64,000 nucleotides of DNA, taken from assembly GCA_035771175.1 (NCBI GenBank), contig CM069605.1, positions 21,840,288 to 21,904,287 of the forward strand. The letters run 5' to 3'. This DNA is from Paratinospora sagittata (Eukaryota > Streptophyta > Magnoliopsida > Ranunculales > Menispermaceae). Both the position numbers and the translations under genes were made by a program. Under the pieces are notes generated by a model, which was given only the letters and a program-made list of their open reading frames with translations, was not told the DNA's origin and did no database searches. Shown piece after piece: positions 27,216-39,410 of the stretch. Positions within the stretch are counted from its first letter, which is position 1. Each line of letters starts with the position of its first letter.

Positions 27216-27925
27216 ATGTGGATTCAAATTGATAAGCTTTTACTTGCATCGAACTTATTATAAATGCTTGAAATCTATATGTTATGAGCTTTTAATCATG
27301 CTACACATTGACATGCATACATGATATTTATTGATGAGTATTGATAGCATATTTGAATTCTACTCACTGGGCACCGTTGGCTCACCCTCTTTTTCCTCTT
27401 TTAGGTCCTTTTGTCTCGAATAAAAGCAAAGGAGTAGTCATATCTTGAGGGCCTTGCCGTCGAGAGAATCGAAGGCCTCGATGTGAGTCGAGAGGCATTT
27501 TACTTGAACTGTGTTTTAAATTATGATGTATTATATTTTGGAGTATGTAATTATAACACTTACCACATTGTAGTATGGGTGAGTTGGGACTTGTTAGATA
27601 GACCATATGGACATATGACTGTTTTTTCGTACCCTTAGTTTTGGACTTTATGTGTACGTCAATCTTGATGGACTGTAGGAATTATGACAATTTTATTTAT
27701 GGTTCATTTTTATGGAGTATCTTTTGTCTTGGATGATTAATACGGTTGGTAGTTTTGTTTAGTACCTTTTTTTATTATGTCGTTGTTTGGGATAAGGCTC
27801 GTACGGTCTCAACCACCTTACGGGGATTGACAAGTGGTTGGAGATGCCTACGCCAGGCGTCCCGCCCTGGCATTCCGCATGCCATTCCAAGCGGGGTTGG
27901 TGGGACGGGGTGCGAGGTCGTCACA

Positions 27926-27930
27926 TATAA
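27926..27930 (+). repeat. target-site duplication, right copy (TATAA)
   Basis: It follows the solo LTR end CGTCACA and pairs with TATAC at 25390-25394. One base has changed since insertion. Confidence 0.8.
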
Positions 27931-30900
27931 AATAGTATGGTATATTCCCGATTCACAAACCCGTCAACGATACATCAAGATTACGAATGCTGTTGAGAAG
28001 TGTTCTACAACACTCGCAACAATATTAAGTTTACAATATTGAATGAATTAACAGTACTATTCCAACCATAACGATTTAAATGATGCAATGTGTTGAAATA
28101 ACTTTTCTCAAATATGAAATCCATTCAAATATATATGATATGAACTCAACAATCGAATGTGCACACGTATCTAGATATTGATTCTAACAATGATGTTTTT
28201 AAAGCTGAAGAATAAATATATAATATGATTAAAACTTGACGATTCTAAAAATGTAAATGATTAAGATCAAGAATCAAACAACCCAAGTGTTAATTTATGT
28301 AATCGATTCAATATACTATAACTTTAAGACATGAATCGATACAACAAGATATTTATGAAACCACTAAACAAGATACTATGATATGACGATCAAAAAGGGT
28401 TTCACAAACACTATTCAAAACAAAATGAATTTTCAAGATATATGAAATTTTGCTCATTAAGCATAAGTGGAGTAAATAGGTTATCACCTAAGTCAAATTC
28501 TATGGTGTTGACCATTTTGATCTTTGGCTCAAGCATGTTAAGCCTTAAATCATGAGCGTCCGCTCTAATACCACTTGCTAGCCTAGTATTGTAGTCCAAG
28601 AGGGGGGGTAAATTTAACTTGGCAGATTTCTGCGTTACCTTTCGGTTAATATACTTAAACAAATATAGTGCATAATAAAGTAACAATCAAAATAAAAAAA
28701 ATGTAGGAAAGATAAATGGACACAGAGATTTATAGTGGTACAGTTCTCCTTAAACCTATGTCCACTACCTAATCACTACGATCAAGATTTTACAATACAT
28801 TATTGGCTAGTCAACTTACGGGCGTGACTAGAAGCCGAATAGAAAAGCCAGCACAAATGCTTGGCTCAGAGCCTTACACTAACCAACAAAAGGGCTTGGT
28901 TAGAAAGCCACACACGCTTACCTACACAAGGGCTTGGTTAGAAAGTCATATTCTAAACTACACAAGGGCTTGCCTAGGAAGTCACACTATAACCAACTTA
29001 CGGGTGTGGTTACGTGCTATACAATAGTATGGTATATTCCCGATTGACAAACACGTCAACGATACATCAAGATTACGAATGCTGATGAGAAGTGTACATT
29101 TTGAATGAATTAACAATACTATTCCAACCACAATGAATTAAATGATGCAATGTGTTGAAATAACTTTTCTCAAATATGCATTCCATTCAAATATATTTGA
29201 TATGAACTCGAGAATCGAATGTGCACAGGTATCTAGGTATTGATTCTAACAATGATATGTTTAAAGCACAAGAATCAATATATAATGATGATTAAAACTT
29301 GACGATTCTAAAGGTGTAAATGATTAAGATCAAGAATCAAACAAACCAAGTGTTCATTTATGTAATCGATTCAATATAGTATAACTTTAACACTTGAATC
29401 GATACAACAAGATTTTTATGAAACCACTAAACAAGATACTGTGATATGACGATCAAAAAGGGTTTCACAAACACTATTCAAAACGAAATCAATTTTCAAG
29501 ATATATGAAATTTTGGCCATTAAGGATAAGTAGAGTAAATAGGTTATCACCTAAGTCAAATTTTATGGTGTTGACAATTTTGATCTTTGGCTCAAGGATG
29601 TTAAGCCTTAAATCATGAGCATCCGCTCTGATGCTATTTGCTAGCCTAGTATTGTAGTCCAAGAGGGGGGGTAAATTGGACTTGGCAGATTTTTACATTT
29701 CCTTTCGGTTCATATAGCTAAACAGATATAGTGCACAATAGGTAACAATCAAAATAAAATAATGTAGGAAATATAAATGGACATAGTGATTTGGAGTGGT
29801 ACAGTTCTCCTTGAACACATGTCAACTACCTAATCACTGTGATCAAGATTTTACAATACACTTCTGGCTAGTCAACTTACGGGTGTTACTAGAAGTCGTA
29901 TACAAAACCCAGCACAAAGGCTTGGCTCAAAGCCTTACACTAACCAACATAAGGGCTTGGTTAGAAAGCCACACACGTTTACCTACACAGGGGCTTGGTT
30001 AGAAAGCCATATTCTAACCTACACAAGGCTTACCTAGAAAGTCATACTATAACCAACTTACGGGTTGTTACGACCTATACAATTGTATGGTATACTCCCG
30101 ATTGACAAACATGTCAGCGATACATCAAGATTGCGAATGCTGATGAGAAGTGTTCCACGACACTCTCAACAATATTAAGTTTACAATATTGAATGAATTA
30201 ACACTACTATTCCAACCACAATGATTTAAATGATGCAATGTGTTGAAATAACTTTTCTCAAATATGCAATCCATTGAAATATATATGATATGAACTCAAG
30301 AATCGAATGTGCACAGGTATCTAGATATTGATTCTAACAATGATATGTTTAAAACGCAAGAATCAATATATAACGATGATTAAAACGTGACGATTGTAAA
30401 AGTGTAAATTATTTAGATCAAGAATCAAACAAGCCAAGTGTTGATTTATGTAATCGATTCAATATAGAATAACTTTAACACATGAATCGATACAATAAGA
30501 TATTTATGAAACCACTAAACAAGATACTATGATATCACGATCAAAAAGGGTTTCACAAATACTATTCAAAACGAAATCAATTTTCAAGAGATATGAAATT
30601 TTGGTCATTGAGCATAAGTGGAGTAAATAGGTTATCACCTAAGTGAAATTCTATGGTGTTGATCATTTCGATCTTTGGCTCAAGGATGTTAAGCCATAAA
30701 TCGTGAGCCTCCGCTCTGATACCACTTGCGAGCCAAGTATTACAGTCCAAGAGGGGGGGAATATTGGACTTGGCAGATTTTTACGTTACCTTTCGGTTAA
30801 TATAGTTAAACATATATAGTGCACAATAGGTAACAATCAAAATAAAAAATGTAGGAAATATAAAGGGACACAGAGATTTAGAGTGGTACAGTTCTCCTTG

Positions 30901-33043
30901 AACCTATGTCAACTACCTAATCACTGCGATCAGGATTTTACAATACACTATTGGCTAGTCAACTTACGAGCGTGGCAAGAAATCGTATACAAAAGCCAGC
31001 AAAAAGGTTTGGCTCACAGCCTTACACTAACCAACATAACGGCTTGGTTAGAAAGCCACAAACGCTTACCTACACAAGGGCTTGCCTAGAAAATTACACT
31101 ATAACCAACTTACGGATGTGGTTACGAGCTATACAATAGTGTGGTATATTCCCAATTGACAAACACGTCAACGATACATCAAGATTACGAATGCTGATGA
31201 GAAGTTTTCTACAACACTCGCAACAATATTAAATTTACAATATTGAATGAATTAACACTACTATTCTAACCACAATGATTTAAATGATGCAATGTGTTGA
31301 AATATCCTTTCTCAAATATGCAATCCAATCAAATATATATGGTATTAACTCAAGAATCGAACGTGCACACGCATATAGATATTGATTATAACAATGATAT
31401 GTTTAAACCAGAAGAATCAATAAATAATCATGATTAAAACTTGACGATTCTAAAAGTGTAAATGATTAAGATCAAGAATCAAACAAACCAAGTGTTGATT
31501 TATGTAATCGATTAAATATAGTATAACTTTAACACATGAATCGGTACAACAAGATATTTATGAAACCACTAAACAAGATACTATGATATGACGATCAAAA
31601 AGGATTTCACAAACACTATTCTAAACGAAATCAATTTTCAAGGTATATGATATTTTGGTCATTAAGCATAAGTGGAGTAAATTGGTTATCACCTAAGTCA
31701 AATTCTATGTTGTTGACCATTTTGATCTTTGGCTCAAAGATGTTAGGCCTTAAATCATGAGCATCCGCTCTGATACCTCTTGCTTGCCCAGTATTGTAAT
31801 CCAAGAGAAAGGGTTAAATTGGACTTGGCAGAATTTTGCGTTACCTTTCTATTAATATAGTTAAACAGATATAGTGCATAATAAGGTAACAATCAAAATG
31901 AAAAAAATGTAGGAAAAATAAATGGACACAGAGATTTAGAGTGGTACAGTTCTCCTTGAACCTATGTCCACTACCTAATCACTGCGATCAAGATTTTGCA
32001 ATACACTATTGGCTAGACAACTTACGGGCGTGACTAGAAGTCGTATACAAAAGTCAGCACAAAGGCTTGGCTCAAAGCCTTACACTAACCAACATAAGGC
32101 CTTGGTTAGAAAGCCACACACGCTTACCTATACGAGGGCTTGGTTAGAAAGCCATATTTTAATCGACACAAGGGCTTGCCTAGAAAGTCATACTATAACC
32201 AACTTACGGGTGTGGATACGAGCTGAACAATAGTATGGAACATTCCCGATTGACAAACACATGAACGATACGTCAAGATTATGAATGCTGATGAGAAGTG
32301 TTCTACAACTCTCTCAACAATATTAAGTTTACAATATTGGATGAATTATCACTACTATTCCGACCACAATGATTTAAATGATGCAATGTGTTGAAATAAC
32401 TTTTCTCATATATGCAATCCATTCAAATATATATGATATGAACTCAAGAATCGAATGTGCACAGGTATCTAGATATTGATTCTAACAATGATAGGTTTAA
32501 AGCACAAGAATTAATATATAATGGTGATTAAAAATTGACGATTCTAAGAGTGTAAATGATTAAGATCAAGAATCAAATAAACCAAGTGTCGATTTATGAA
32601 ATCGATTCAATATAGTATAACTTTAACACATGAATCGATACAACAAGATATTTACGAAGCCACTAAATAAGATACTATGATATGACGATCAAAAAGGGTT
32701 TCACAAACACTATTCAAAACGAAATCAATTTTCAAGATATATGAAATTTTGGTCATTAAGCATAAGTGGAGTAAATAGGTTATCACCTAAGTCAAATTCT
32801 ATGGTGTTGACCATTTTGATCTTTGGATCAATGATGTTAGGAATTAAATCATGAGAATCCGCTCTGATTCCACTTGCTAGCCCAGTATTGTCGTCCAAGA
32901 GAAGGGGTAAATTGGACTTGGTAGATTTTTGCGTTACCTTTTGGTTAATATAGTTAAACAGATATAGTGCACAATAAGGTAACAATCAAAATAAAAAAAT
33001 GTAGGAAAGGTAAATGGACACAGAGATTTAGAGTGGTACAGTT
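27926..33043. repeat. satellite block D
   Basis: Unit starts: 27947, 29039 (1,058 bp; a 35-bp deletion near 29094), 30097 (1,054 bp; one ladder step missing), 31151, and 32245, which is cut at 33043 by the inverted LTR fragment. Several units have minus-strand open frames running from the LTR-like part across the primer-binding site into the gag-like segment (for example 28411-28686). Confidence 0.92.
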
Positions 33044-33611
33044 TGTCACGACCCACTATACGTGATGTCATGACCGGCACGGGAACCTCCGAGTATAACT
33101 TCCGTCGGTACACCCGACGTCCCGTCAGCCTTAAATACATATACGGATCCCAAAAAGAAATAAAAGTACATCCTTAACAACCAACTAACATGATCATAAT
33201 GAAATAAAATATTACTTCTCCAAGTTACCAAATATAAAATTCCAAAGTCTTCAAAATGATACAAAATCAAACACATCCCAACTATGTGTTAAATATACAA
33301 TTAGTAGGTGTTATCATGTACATAGTTATCAAAATCCAAAACTAAATGTACAACACCTACATGAAACAAAAACAAGGGACCCTCCGTACTTAAGCCCTCC
33401 CTTTACCTTTTCTATCAGATCCTGAAAGAAGATGGTGAGGTGTGAGCTACAGCCAGCTCAGTGAATATTATTTACAAGTGGCATATACGTGCATTTATAA
33501 AACATGGTAAGCATAAATCATAAATCATAAATCATAAATCATTGAAATATCATGGTGATGAAATAGATTACATACATGCTAACATAATGGATCAAGTCAT
33601 ACAAAAGACAA
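33044..33611 (-). mobile_element. inverted, truncated LTR (family 2), 3' end only
   Basis: It starts TGTCACGACCC on the + strand, the exact reverse complement of the end of the solo LTR at 39411-42474 (GGGTCGTGACA). It matches the reverse complement of about 41920-42474 down to 33611. About 10 unassigned bases follow, and the satellite resumes at 33622 (AATTTGGTCATTAAGC). The satellite before it stops after GTACAGTT, and the resumed phase does not match, so the rest of the LTR and part of a unit were deleted together. A CATAAAT microsatellite (33508-33541, four copies) is expanded relative to the solo LTR. Confidence 0.9.
33508..33541 (+). repeat. CATAAAT microsatellite
   Basis: About four tandem 7-bp copies inside the inverted LTR fragment. 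The matching place in the solo LTR (about 41995-42010) has a single copy. Confidence 0.8.
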
Positions 33612-36600
33612 GATTTGTGATAATTTGGTCATTAAGCATAAGTGGAGTAAATAGGTTTTCACCTATGTCAAATTCTATGGTGTTGACCATTTTGATCTTT
33701 GGCTCAAGCATGTTAAGCCTTAAATCATGAGCGTCCGCTCTAATACCACTTGCTAGCCTAGTATTGTAGTCCAAGAGGGGGGGTAAATTCAACTTGGCAG
33801 ATTTCTGCGTTACCTTTCGGTTAATATAGTTAAACAGATATAGTGCACAATAGGTAACAATCAATCTGAAAAAAGGTAGGAAAGATAAATGGACACAGAG
33901 ATTTAGAGTGGTACAGTTTTCCTAGAACCTATGTCCATTACCTAATCACTACGATTTCAATTCACTATTAGCTAGTCAACTTACGGGCGTGACTAGAAGT
34001 CGTATACAAAAGCCAGCACAAAGGCTTGGCTCAAAGCCTTTCAATAACCAACATAAGGGCATGGTTAGAAAGCCACACACGCTTACCTACACAAGGGCTT
34101 GTTTAGAAAGCCATATTCTAGCCTACACAAGGGCTTGCCTAGAAAGTCACACTATGACCAACTTACGGGTGTGGTTACGAGCTATATAATAGTATGGTAT
34201 ATTCCCGATTGACAAACACGTCAACGATACATCAAGATTACGAATGATGATGAGAAACGTTCTACAACACTCTCAACAATATTAAGCTTACAATATTGAA
34301 TGAATTAACACTATTATTCCAACCACAACGGTTTAAATGATGTAATGTGTTGAAATAACTTTTCTCAAATATGCAATCCATTCAAAAGTATATGATATGA
34401 ACTCAAGAATCGAATGTGCAGAGGTATCTAGATATTGATTCTAACAATGATATGTTTAAAGCACAAAAATTAATATATAATGATGATTAAAACTTGACGA
34501 TTCTAAAAGTGTAAATGATTAAGATCAAGAATCAAACAAACCAAGTGTTGATTTATGTAATCGATTCATTGTAGTATAACTTTAAGACATGAATCGATAC
34601 CAGAAGATATTTATGAAACCACTAAACAAGATACTATTATATGACGATCAAAAAGGGTTTCTCAAACACTATTCAAAATGAAATCAATTTTCAAGATATA
34701 TGAAAATTTGGTTAATAAGCACAAGCGGAGTAAATAAGTTATCACCTAAGTCAAATTCTATGGTGTTGACCGTTTTGTTCTTTGGCTCAAGGATGTTAAG
34801 CCTTAAATCATGAGCATCCGCTCTGATACAACTTGGTAGCCCCGTATTGTAGTCCAAGAGGGTGGTAAATTGGACTTGGCAGATATTTGCGTTACCCTTC
34901 GATTAATATAGTTAAACAGATATAGTGCACAATATGGTAACAATCAAAATAAAAAAAAAAAGTAGGAAAGATAAATGGACACAGAGATTTAGAGTGGTAC
35001 AGTTTTCCTTGAACCTATGTCCACTACCTAATCACAACAATCAAGATTTTACAATACACGATTGGCTAGTCAACTTACGGGCGTGACTAGAAGTCGTATA
35101 TAAAAGCCAGCACAAAGGCTTGGCTCAAAGCCTTCCAACAACCAACATAAGGGCTTGGTTTGAAACCCACACACGCTTACATACACAGGGGCTTGGTTAG
35201 AAAGACATATTGTAGCCTATACAGGGGCTAGCCTAGAAAGTCACACTATAACCAACTTACGGGTGTGGTTACGAGCTATACAATAGTATCGTATATTCCC
35301 AGTTGACAAACACGTCAACGATACATCAAGATTACGAATGACGATGAGAAATGTTCTAAAACACTCTCAACAATATTCAGCTTACAATATTGAATGAATT
35401 AACACTACTATTCCAACCACAATGATTTAAATGATGCAATGTGTTGAAATAATTTTTCTCAAATATGCGATCCATTCAAATACATATGATATGAACTCAA
35501 GAATCGAATGTGCACACGTATCTAGAAAATTATTCTAACAATGATATGTTTAAAGCACAAGAATCAATATATAATGATGATTAAATCTTGACGATTCTAA
35601 AAGTGTAAATGATTAAGTTAAAGAATCAAACAAACCAAGTGTTGATTTATGTAATCGATTCAATATAGTATAACTTTAACACATGAATCGATACCACCAG
35701 ATATTTATGAAACCATTAAACAAGATACTATGATATGACGATAAAAAAGGCTTTCACAAACACTATTCAAAACAAAATATATTTTCAAGATATATGAAAT
35801 TTTGGTCATTAAGCATAAGTGGAGTAAATAGGTTATCCCCTAAGTCAAATTCTATGGTCTTGACCATTTTGATCTTTCGCTCAAGGATGTTAAACCTTAA
35901 ATCATGAGCATCCGCTCTGATACCACTTACTAGCCCAGTATTATCATCCAAGAGGTGTGGTAAATTGGACTTCGCAGATTTTTACGTTACCTTTCGGTTA
36001 ATATAGTTAAACAAATATAGTCCACAATAGGTAACAATCACAATAAAAAAAAAATATAGGAAAGATGATTGGAAACAAAGATTTAGAGTGGTACAGTTCT
36101 CTTTGAACCTATGTCCACTACCTCATCACTGCGATCAAGAATTTGCAATACACTCTTGGCTACTCAACTTAGGGGCGTGATTAGAAGTCGTATAGAAAAG
36201 CCAGCACAAAGGCTTTGCTCAAAGCCTTACACTAACCAACATAAGGGCTTGGTTAGAATGCCACACACGCTTACCTACACAAGGGCTTGGTTAGAAAGCC
36301 ATATTCTAGCCTACACAAGTGCTTGCCTAGAAAGTCACACTATAACCAACTTACGGGTGTGGTTACGAGCTATACAATAGTATGGTACATATTCTTGATT
36401 GACAAACACGTGAACGATACATTAAGATTACGAATAACGATGAGAAGTGTTCTACAACACTCTCAACAATATTAAGTTTACTATATTGAATGAATTAACA
36501 CTACTATTCCAACCAAAATGATTTAAATGATGCAATGTGTTGAAATAACTTTTCTCAAATATGCAATCCATTCAAATTTATATGATATGAACTCAAGAAT

Positions 36601-37040
36601 CGAATGTGCACAGGTATCTAGATATTGATTCTAAGAAAGATATGTTTAAAGCACAAGAATCAATATATAATGATGATTAAAACTTGACGATTCTAAAAGT
36701 GTAAATGATTAAGATCAAGAATCAAACAAACCATGTGTTGATTTATGTAATCGATTCAATATAGTATAACTTTAACACATGACACGATACAACAAGATAT
36801 TTATGAAACCACTAAACAAGATACTATGATATGATGATCAAAAAGGGTTTTACAATCACTATTCGAAACAAAATCAATTTTCAAGATATATGAAATGTTG
36901 GTCATTATGCATAAGTGGAGTAAATAGGTTATCACCTAAGTCAACTTCTATGGTGTTGACCATTTTGATCTTTGGCTCAAGGATGTTAAGCCTTAAATCA
37001 TGAGCATCCGCTCTGATACCACTTGCTAGCCCAGTATTGT

Positions 37041-37186
37041 TGTAGCACCCGTGCCTTTAGGTGACGACATTTTGACCCATAGTGTACCCGTAGAGTACAC
37101 GTATATGTATTTGTATACGTATGTGTATATGTATTTTGATGCTCAAAGCACGTAAGTTCGAGTGTCTTTGCATGATTTTAGGTCAT
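37041..37186 (+). mobile_element. 146-bp 5' remnant of LTR family 2
   Basis: It starts TGTAGCACCCGTGCC after CCAGTATTGT, the same base of the satellite unit at which the solo LTR sits at 39411. It matches that LTR with one difference in the first ~40 bases, up to GGTCAT. It then joins the satellite at TCATGAGCATCC, sharing a 4-bp TCAT. The same unit variants flank both copies, so this is a duplicated and then deleted copy of one insertion, not a second insertion. Confidence 0.9.
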
Positions 37187-39405
37187 GAGCATCCGCTCTA
37201 ATACCACTTGTTAGCCCAGTATTATAGTCCAAGAGGAGGGGTAAGTTGGACTTGGCAGATTTTTGCGTTACCTTTCGATTAATATAGTTAAATAGATATT
37301 GTGCACAATAAGGTAACAATCAAAATAAAAAAAAATTAGGAAAGATAAATGGACACAAAGATTTAGAGTGGTACAGTTCTCTTTGAACCTATGTCCACCA
37401 CCTAATAACTGCGATCAAGATTTTACAATACACTAATGGCTAGTCAACTTACGGGCGTGACTAGAAGTCGTATACAAAAGCTAGCACAAAGGCTTGGCTC
37501 AAAGCCTTACACTAACCAACAAAAGGGGCTGGTTAGAAAGCCACACACGCTTACCTACACAAGGGCTTCGTTAGAAAGCCATATGGAAGCCTACATAAGG
37601 GCTTGCCTAGATATTCACACTATAACCAACTTACGAGTGTGGTTTCGAGCTATACAATAGCATGGTATATTCCCGATTGACAAACACGTCAACGATACAT
37701 CAAGATTACGAATGCTGATGAGAAGTGTTCTACAACACTCTAAACAATATTAAATTTACAATATTAAATGAATTAACAGTAGTATTTAAACCACAATGAT
37801 TTAAATGATGCAATGTCTTGAAATAACTTTTCTCAAATATGCAATCCATTCAAATATATAAGATATGAACTCAAGAATCGAATGTGCACAAGTATCAAGA
37901 TATTGATTCTAACAATGATATGTTTAAAGCACAAGAATCAATACATAATGATGCTTAAAACTTGACGATTCTAAAAGTGTAAATGATTAAGATCATGAAT
38001 CAAACAAACCAAGTGTTGATTTATTAAATCGATTCAATATAGTATAACTTTAAGACATGAATCGATACCACAAGATATTTATGAAACAACTAAACAAGAT
38101 ACTCTGATATGACGATTAGAAAGGGTTTCACAAACACTATCCAAAACGATATCAATTTTCAAGATCTCTGAAATTTTGGACATTAAGCATAAGTGGAGTA
38201 AATAGGTTATCACCTAAGTCACATTCTATGGTGTTGACCATTTTGATCTTTGGCTCAAGGATGTTAAGCTTTAAATCATGAGCATCCGCTCTGATACCAC
38301 TTGCTAGCCCAGTATTGTAGTCCAAGAGGGGGGGTAAATTGGACTTGCCTGATTTTTGCATTACATTTCGTTTAATTTAGTTAAACAGATATAGTGCACA
38401 ACAGGTAACAATCAAAATAGAAACAATGTAGGAAAGATAAATGGACACAAAGATTTAGAGTGGTACAGTTCTCTTTGATCCTATGTCCACTACCTAATCA
38501 CTGTGATCAAGAATTTGCAATACACTATTGGCTACTCAACTTAGGGGCGTGACTAGAAGTCGTATAGAAAAGCCAGCACAAAGGCTTTGCTCAAAGCCTT
38601 ACACTAACGAACATAAAGGCTTGGTTAGAAAGCCACACACGCTTACCTACACAAGGGCTTGGTTTGAAAGTCATATTCTAGCCTACACAAGTGCTTGCCT
38701 AGAAAGTCACACAATAACCGACTTACGGGTGTGGTTACGAGCTATACAATAGTGTGGTATATATTCTTGATTGACAAACAGGTCAAAGATACGTGAAGAT
38801 CACGAATGACGATGAGAAGTTTTCTACAACACTCTCAACAATATTAAGCTTACAATATTGAATGAATTAACACTACTATTCCAACCATAATGATTTAAAT
38901 GATGTAATGTGTTGAAATAAATTTTCTCAAATATGCAATCCATTCAAATATATATGATATGATCTCAAGAATGGAATGTTCACACATATCTAGATATTGA
39001 TTCTAACAATGATATCTTTAAAGCACAAGAATCAATATATAATGATGATTAAAACTTGACGATTCTAAAAGTGTAAATGATTAAGATCAAGAATCAAACG
39101 AACCAAGTGTTGATTTATGTAATCGATTCAATATAGGATAACTTTAACACTTGAATCGATACAACAAGATATTTTTGAAACCACTAAACAAGATACTATG
39201 ATATGACGATCAAAAAGGGTTTCACAAACTATTCAAAACGAAATCAATTTTCAAGATATATGAAATTTTGGTCATTAGGCATAAGTGGAGTAAATAGGTT
39301 ATCACCTTAGTCAAATTTTATGGTGTTGACCATTTTGATCTTTGGCTCAAGGATGTTAAGCCTTAAATCATGAGCATCCGCTCTGATACCACTTGCTAGC
39401 CCAGT

Positions 39406-39410
39406 ATTGT
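39406..39410 (+). repeat. target-site duplication, left copy (ATTGT)
   Basis: It precedes the solo LTR at 39411. The partner after the LTR is ATTAT (42475-42479), with one difference. Uninterrupted units read CAGTATTATAGTCC or CAGTATTGTAGTCC. Confidence 0.8.

Larger units (their letters stand above)
25395..27925 (+). mobile_element. solo LTR, 2,531 bp, Ty3/gypsy LTR family 1
   Basis: It starts TGTGACG and ends CGTCACA, a perfect 7-bp terminal inverted repeat with TG/CA ends. It is flanked by a 5-bp target duplication inside a satellite unit. It aligns with the LTR at 2509-4265, and its 3' end matches the minus-strand LTR at 63710-64000. Internal features: a 61-bp minisatellite (25763-26340), a GA-rich tract (~26370-26418), a ~700-bp deletion near 26660 relative to the left LTR, a TATA-like TATATATATT (26948-26957), a 59-bp direct duplication (27098-27215) and AATAAA (27419-27424). 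No internal retrotransposon region is present, so it is a product of LTR-LTR recombination. Short open frames inside (25687-26354, 27382-27606, 27746-28042) are not genes. Confidence 0.95.
33622..39410. repeat. satellite block E
   Basis: A partial unit runs to 34203, then units start at 34204, 35298, 36394, 37672 and 38766 (interrupted at 39410). From here to the right most units read GAATGACGATGAG, whereas units on the left read GAATGCTGATGAG, a subfamily change near 34 kb. The units ending at 36393 and 38765 share rare variants (TATAGAAAAGCC, GGCTTTGCTC, ATATTCTTGATTG), showing they are copies of each other. Confidence 0.92.

Noticed and set aside
28803..29027. ~74-codon plus-strand open frame that recurs in about 20 units (ends with RVWLRAIQ)
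   Set aside because: It starts at TTG (ATTGGCTAG), not ATG. It runs across the 35-38-bp ladder, whose steps do not keep a frame, and it is broken in most units. It is a by-product of the repeat.
32725..32985. Longer minus-strand frames of 86-103 codons beginning before the primer-binding site
   Set aside because: The upstream part reads through the LTR-like end and the primer-binding site and has no ATG at its start. Only the part after the ATG following that site is a candidate gag remnant.
37010..37200. Second independent insertion of LTR family 2
   Set aside because: The same base of the unit and the same flanking variants as at 39411 point to duplication of one insertion.
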